The notes beneath the pieces are model-generated. The model was not told the origin of the DNA, ran no database searches, and saw only the letters and a program-made list of their open reading frames with translations. Shown here piece after piece: positions 12,901 to 18,900 of a DNA stretch of 20,922 nucleotides. The stretch is from Eimeria necatrix (taxonomy: Eukaryota > Apicomplexa > Conoidasida > Eucoccidiorida > Eimeriidae). Each line of letters starts with the position of its first letter. Position 1 is the first letter of the stretch. The DNA is taken from the NCBI RefSeq assembly GCF_000499385.1, contig NW_013654514.1, forward strand, positions 1-20,922, in the 5' to 3' direction. The translations under genes and the position numbers were made by a program.

Positions 12901-15900
12901 ATCAAGAAGAGGTGCTTAACGAAAATTCGCGCGATTGTGTCTCGACACTCTGCGCAGGATCTAGAAAAATAGGCTGAATACTTAGTCACATACATCCTGC
13001 ACGCAACACAGACGTATTAGCATTCTACCCAGCTCAGGTGTTTTCGCGACATTTTCTGTGCACGAATGTCGGATGTGGAGGCACTTCCTCTGGCCGCAAC
13101 CTTCGCCGAGCAATTTACAGAACTGGCAGCCTGGGCCAATTGACTAGCAGCAAACGGATAGCGTACATATTTGACGAACTGAAAATCAGGACTGAAGCAC
13201 TAGCAAGATATGCGATTGCGATAAGGCGGCAAAATTAAAACGCACGTTTGTTCGGGTTCTCAGGAAAAGCTGCAGAATGTTGGGCTTGCAACAATGACAG
13301 TCGATGACTTAAATGGCACTTAATCCTTCTTTTACGCGTAGCTTTTTGCACCTCGTCTCACTGGAACACTTACAGGCTGTACGAAACAATTTCGCCTGTT
13401 TGTAGCTGACTTTCTCCACAACACGGCAAGGCGGTTTAAGCACATAAGGCGAAATATTTGCTTGAGCCATTGATGAAGAGCATCGCAGTTGCTCTAGCCC
13501 TCCTTTCAAGTGTTGTTGGATTATTTATGAAGGTTAATATCTCCTAAAGTGTTCCACCAAACATTTTAAACATCTCCCAGTAGTTCCCCACACAGTATTT
13601 AATTTAGAAAGCACGTCAAGCAGCAGCACGAAACCTTTAGGCTTCTTGGCATGTGTGCAAAGCAAAGAGATAACAAGGATACGGCTTTTATACCTGTAAA
13701 ATACGTTGCATGTTATATGGCGCTCTAACATTTTCCCTAGCGAGATTTTCAAGCTTCCGTGATTTTACTTAAGCAAAACTTTCCCACAGGTCCACTGCCC
13801 GCAAGTGCCTACTCCCTGATTTTCGTTTTCAAGATTTGCATTTCTTAAACCAGACCGGGAAGTGCATTTGTACAGCTATTGCGAAAATAAGCACACAGCG
13901 ATGGATTGCTTCTTCCAGACTAACTGGCCACCTCTGAGAGCTAGTGGTAAAGGTTGGTGTGCAAGCTTGTTTCCACACTTGTGCAGATGTCGGTTCTTGC
14001 CCTGTAACACGAGGTCCTGCACAACCTCAAGGACGAGCAATGATTTGGCGCATACTGAGCCTGGTGAGGGCTGGGTAAATAAACACGCAAGTACTTAAGT
14101 ACATGCACATGCCACACACCCACAGACCTCCGTGATGGTATTCACAACAAACATTTGATCACGGACAACACATCAGGTCCTTTATACATCGTATTGCACA
14201 TTGGGTATTAGGCGGATTATGCATGCGCATACAGGCTGCACGCCAAAAAAGAAATGTCAACGCATCTTCGTGGCATATGCGCGGCCACTTCTCTGCTCCG
14301 ACACTGATATGCCAAAGGCATCAACCAGGAACTTTTCATGCCGACAGTCCAATAAGGCGTAATAAACATAACACTGCCAAAGTGATGCCCTTAATCTAGA
14401 TGCGACATTATAGGCAGCATGCCTGGTGCAACGCTCCAACAAATATGAATTAAAAGCCAATTCAATGTGGCTGCACTGTCACGCAGCTGCGTTAAGAGAA
14501 AATGGCTAACTCATGAGGCTTCGTAGCGGGGAAAAGCTCAAGAAATCACGCGAACATTTTGCTGAGACCAGCAAAAGCCTAAATTGTTCTTGGCATTTCA
14601 AGACGTCTTGCCATGAAGAGGTTTTAAAACACACTGGCTGGTAAAAAGCAATTCTTGTTATTCTTTAGTGTTGCCTGGCAGATGAGACCAGAGGCATGGA
14701 TGCTTACAATGCAAATCATTAATAAATTTACAAAGCATCCTTTGAGTGCTATTGGAGCTTTCAGAAGCACTGAATTTTTCACCGTCGTAGGCAGGGAAGG
14801 TGGTACAATCTTCCAGTACTTAGCTCACGCTTGTGCGCGCATCAAAACGTCAAATGGACGATTTCCTCGGCCACCTGGTGGCGTTAGCCAGCAGCCTTAC
14901 TGCAACATGATATCCGCGCTTATTTCCAAATGTGCCGGTGTGGATAATCATTTGCCCAGTCTAATGTGGCAGCCAACATCATTTCGACGTTTTCATAGGC
15001 TCACTGAATATCCATTGTTTTCAGAGCAAAGCGTTTTACTTACCCATGGCACGAAGCCTGGGAATCTTACTATGAGATATTTTAAGAAGAGCCCAAGGAA
15101 TTTGGCCTATCATGGTTATGTTCGGAAAATTGTTGAAGCTGAAGCTCTCACTTTTTCCTTTGGTGCCGACGTGCTGATCTGGTAAATCTGATACTGCTCC
15201 AAACTTAACACCCACAGGGCTTACTCCCTGAATATATATTGTTTTCAAAGAAAAAGCATCTTGCCTGTTCATAGCACGAAGCCTGCGAATGTCAACAAGA
15301 AATGCTTTGAAAAAAAGCACAAAGAATTTGACTTTTCGTGGCGATGTTCAAAATTTTGCCGAAACCGGCGCTTCCAATTTTTCTTTGAATGCCGACGCGC
15401 CGATCTGTCAAATATGACACAACTCAAATAAGAAGATCGCCTTGGAAAGGGAATAATGCTTTGGAGCAACACGCAGACCCGCAATACAAGCTGCCCCCAC
15501 CGTCCTTCTAAACAGCACGCGAGCAGCGAGGCAACCAACAATACGTAAAGGGCGGCAACAGCCCGTCTATCACACCCATAAAACAATATTGCATGCTTAC
15601 TTCTGTTGTACCCGCATTAGGTGACTAAATGTAAACGTGGCCTAGCAAGAAGCCTCATCTGACAGTTATTGTCGATTTGCGCGAACAAGAAGATCAGAAA
15701 GACCTATACACGATATTGGTAAGGCTGCATCAAGTGCCATCATCACGAGCATACATGGCGTTGTGCATTCCAAAACAAAAGCTCGACCACAAACAACATG
15801 CCATCGCCTTTATCCGTTGTCCCGCTCCGCGCCTTTCCCGTGCTCATACGATTTTGATTAACCTACTCTCTTTAAAGCACGTAAATCTTTCAGCAAGTAG

Positions 15901-18900
15901 CACCGAAAAATGTGTTTTCACAGTCATATTCCCGCACGCACAAGAACAGCGTGCACCCTAAAGTGAGCCCAGCACTGCAATAAGCAGAATGTTGAGCCGA
16001 CAGTCAAGTAAATCAAGGCGAATGTCACATGTTTTATCCGTAGCCTACATGTCTCACAAGAGCAAGAGATGACGCGTTTCATTCCTCAAGCAAAACATCC
16101 TGGCGATTCTGAATGCAAAATTCATCCCACCAATTCACATGCGGCCAGCCACCTCAGCATACATCTCTTCTCTCAATTTCTTAATACAGCTCCATGTTGG
16201 ATTTCTGCAAGTCCTCGTGTTGAGTCTCCTTTGCAATCGCAAACATTTCTCAGTTGAGCGCTATACCAGGGCTTACAGGCTGTAGAAAATCACCGACCTT
16301 TCCTTTTTCATGTATCATCGAAGATATTTGTGCCCAACACATGGGCAACGCATTTGGAGCACAACAGGTCACAGACACATTTACTAACCATATTTCTTTG
16401 AGTTACATTCTAAAATTCAAAAACCCATGGTTCCATTAAGTGTTTAGGAAACAGCGAGCTACGAGCATCTGCTCCATATCATATAAATTAGAGAACAGAA
16501 TAACAAAACAAGAAAAATTTATCATTCAAATGATTGCGCAAGCTACTGAAGCTCAAAAAAATTGAGCATAGCTACGAAGTCGTGGCTCAGGTGATTTAGC
16601 GTCCGAAGCATTTGGCTATTTGGGGACCGAGATGCTCTATCGCTTCGGGCGAATTATCCTGTGTAAGATTACCAGGCAACTATACTTACTCCCTGAGCAG
16701 TTGCTCTTTTCAAAGCTATCGCTTGCAATTTGCTGATAATGCGTACCGAAAAAGCCCTAGTGTAAAATCATTGTTTAACAATGCAGGAATCACACGAAGT
16801 TTTCTTTGCTGCTTAGCAACCTCGTCCTGGCACTTGCTCTGGAACGAGAAGCGCGATATTTCAAGGAGATGCCGCACTTAAAGGACAGCACCTCAAGTTG
16901 AAATACGCTACAAATACCATCCAGATGAATATAGCTTAGATGTGCGCGTGCTAGAGCTTGCATGACTCACGTCTGGCTACCCGAACCACTGATAATTGTA
17001 ACGTTTTTCACTGGTATCACCTCCGCCTTCACGTTGCTGTACTATAGTGAATACGTGACGCAAGGAGATACTGGTAAGACGACGTCTATTGAAGGTGACC
17101 GAGACCTCGCAGCAAACATAAACACGCAATGCACCCTCAGATTCTCCTGATGCTATCCAAAACAAGTGCTCGATAATGAACAGATCAATTTCACTGCAGC
17201 TTGCACATTACGCCATGGCTTGTTTCGACATACTGGCTGCGCTCCACACAAACGTGGTAAACACGACTTAACACAACGAGCGTGCTCGCGGTGAACGCGC
17301 TGCCCATGTGAGAGCTAAAGAAACATTCAAGTAGACCGCGAGCATATTCGCTACCTGACTTAGCACAATCTAACATGTTTGGAGCCTGAAGACGGCATAA
17401 AATGCTGATGTAGGACACACCAAATCTGCATTTGAGCAACTAAATAACAGGACTGCCGTCGTTGGATTTTTCGGTACAGTTTCGCATTAGCTACTGCAAA
17501 GAAAGCGGCGCCCAAAAGTGCAATCGCTGTTTCCAATGTGACTTTGCCAGTTCCTGCACCACATACGACCTTAAATTATTCAATTTCGGACTTTTGCACT
17601 ATCTGCGCAATGCAGCACTGAGGCAGATGGCGACAGTGTGATTATCCCCTAACAGAAACATAATGGTTGATATTCACGTAATAATGTCGGTACAATTAAT
17701 CTCGTCATGCTACAGGAAAAGCAATAGAAAATTCGTGTTGAATTGCATATGCCGGATGTCGCTGGTGTACTTCAAATACACGTAAGGCAAGCCCGCGGAA
17801 GGAAACGCAAGGAGTATTTCTTTTGAAAAGACGAGAATGAGGTTGGACGGAAGAAACCAAATAGTGTCAGAAAACGCTACATGCTAATTAAAGTACTATG
17901 TAGGCCTGTCTGGACAATTGGCTCACCTCGTGTGTCACAGTTTTCTCTCTTCGACAGCATGATATGTTTTAAGTTCCTCTACGCTCCGGAGCGGTCCCTT
18001 GCTATTTCACAAGCCCATCAGTACTGAACACAGACACAAACGGCCGTCTGCAATAGCGTCCTGACGTATATTACTACATTATGCACAAATATCTGATAGC
18101 TTTAAATCTCTCGCTGCCCAGGGCGGTATCTTTTCACTCTGCAAGTCTATCATTACTGAAAGCAAAAACACATGGCAGCATGGAAAAGCGCTTCGATGTA
18201 GACGTGTGATAGGGTGTCAGACACACATTTTGAGTGAAACCAATATAATAAGTTTGTGAGTCCAACCTGCGCACTACTGAGATAGAACAATATGTCTACA
18301 AGAGCTTGTTTCTTCGCAAAGAGACTACGTACATAATTGACTATTATAATATTTCTCATAAACCAATCATCCCCATACATCAAAGCTATGCATCATGAAA
18401 GACGCTGAGAGCGTCACATAAGCATCGTTGTATTTTGTACTCCAGCAAGCAAAGTCCAATATGAACAAGAGCAAGTAAACATTGTGCTCGATTTTCCGCT
18501 CGATTTTTCTGGATAATCTACTGCCTTCACAGCATTTCGGTGCTGTTAAACCACGGAAAAAACAAGTCTCTTGAGTGTAGTATTCAAAAGAATATCCTCA
18601 AGACCAAATCTGTAAAAGAGCAGAAGCATGGTACTCTTAGGAAATTGCCATAATTTCCATAATCTGGCGGCCATATGTCATTGCCAGGAAGAGCATTTGC
18701 ATGGCCTCATATGCTTTATAAACACATTTTGACTTGAATACAGGCATCACGAGTTCAATAGGCTCACGACTACAAACGCATGAAATGGAACCCATGTGAT
18801 TGAGCTATAGGTGACACAAGAAGTTTGCCAACCCTTCTAATATTAATGGCAACTAATGACTCATCCGCATTGCAGCTTCATTGGCCTTGAACACTAAATC

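Noticed and set aside
14655..15185. 176-codon + strand open frame, the longest in the window
   Set aside because: No recognisable family or motif. It overlaps one copy of a local duplication and lies antisense to the box array. A frame of this length is not improbable in about 21 kb over six frames.
15483..15493. Box-like CAG-CTT-GTATT on the minus strand
   Set aside because: Only 263 bases from the unit 10 A box and well outside the spacing range for B1; Leu would fit Y poorly. Treated as chance.
2637..16696. Longer coding exons ending Ser-Gly at the A box
   Set aside because: Some units (11104, 15220, 16685) give plausible 34-58-nt exons in one frame, but stop codons close the same frame in 4128, 9632 and 13808, and the peptides do not align. 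It remains a weaker alternative.
7368..17275. Longer exons of about 30-33 nt ending at the B1 donors, with a recurring Gly-Val-Gln-Pro reading
   Set aside because: 8779 and 17229 allow a 33-nt exon after an AAG acceptor, but 7368, 12989, 3296 and 1864 give other lengths and frames. In 10278 and 14228 no open frame with an upstream AG fits. The recurring peptide follows from the conserved GGCGTGCAG block. The constant AG three bases before GT is unexplained by this model.
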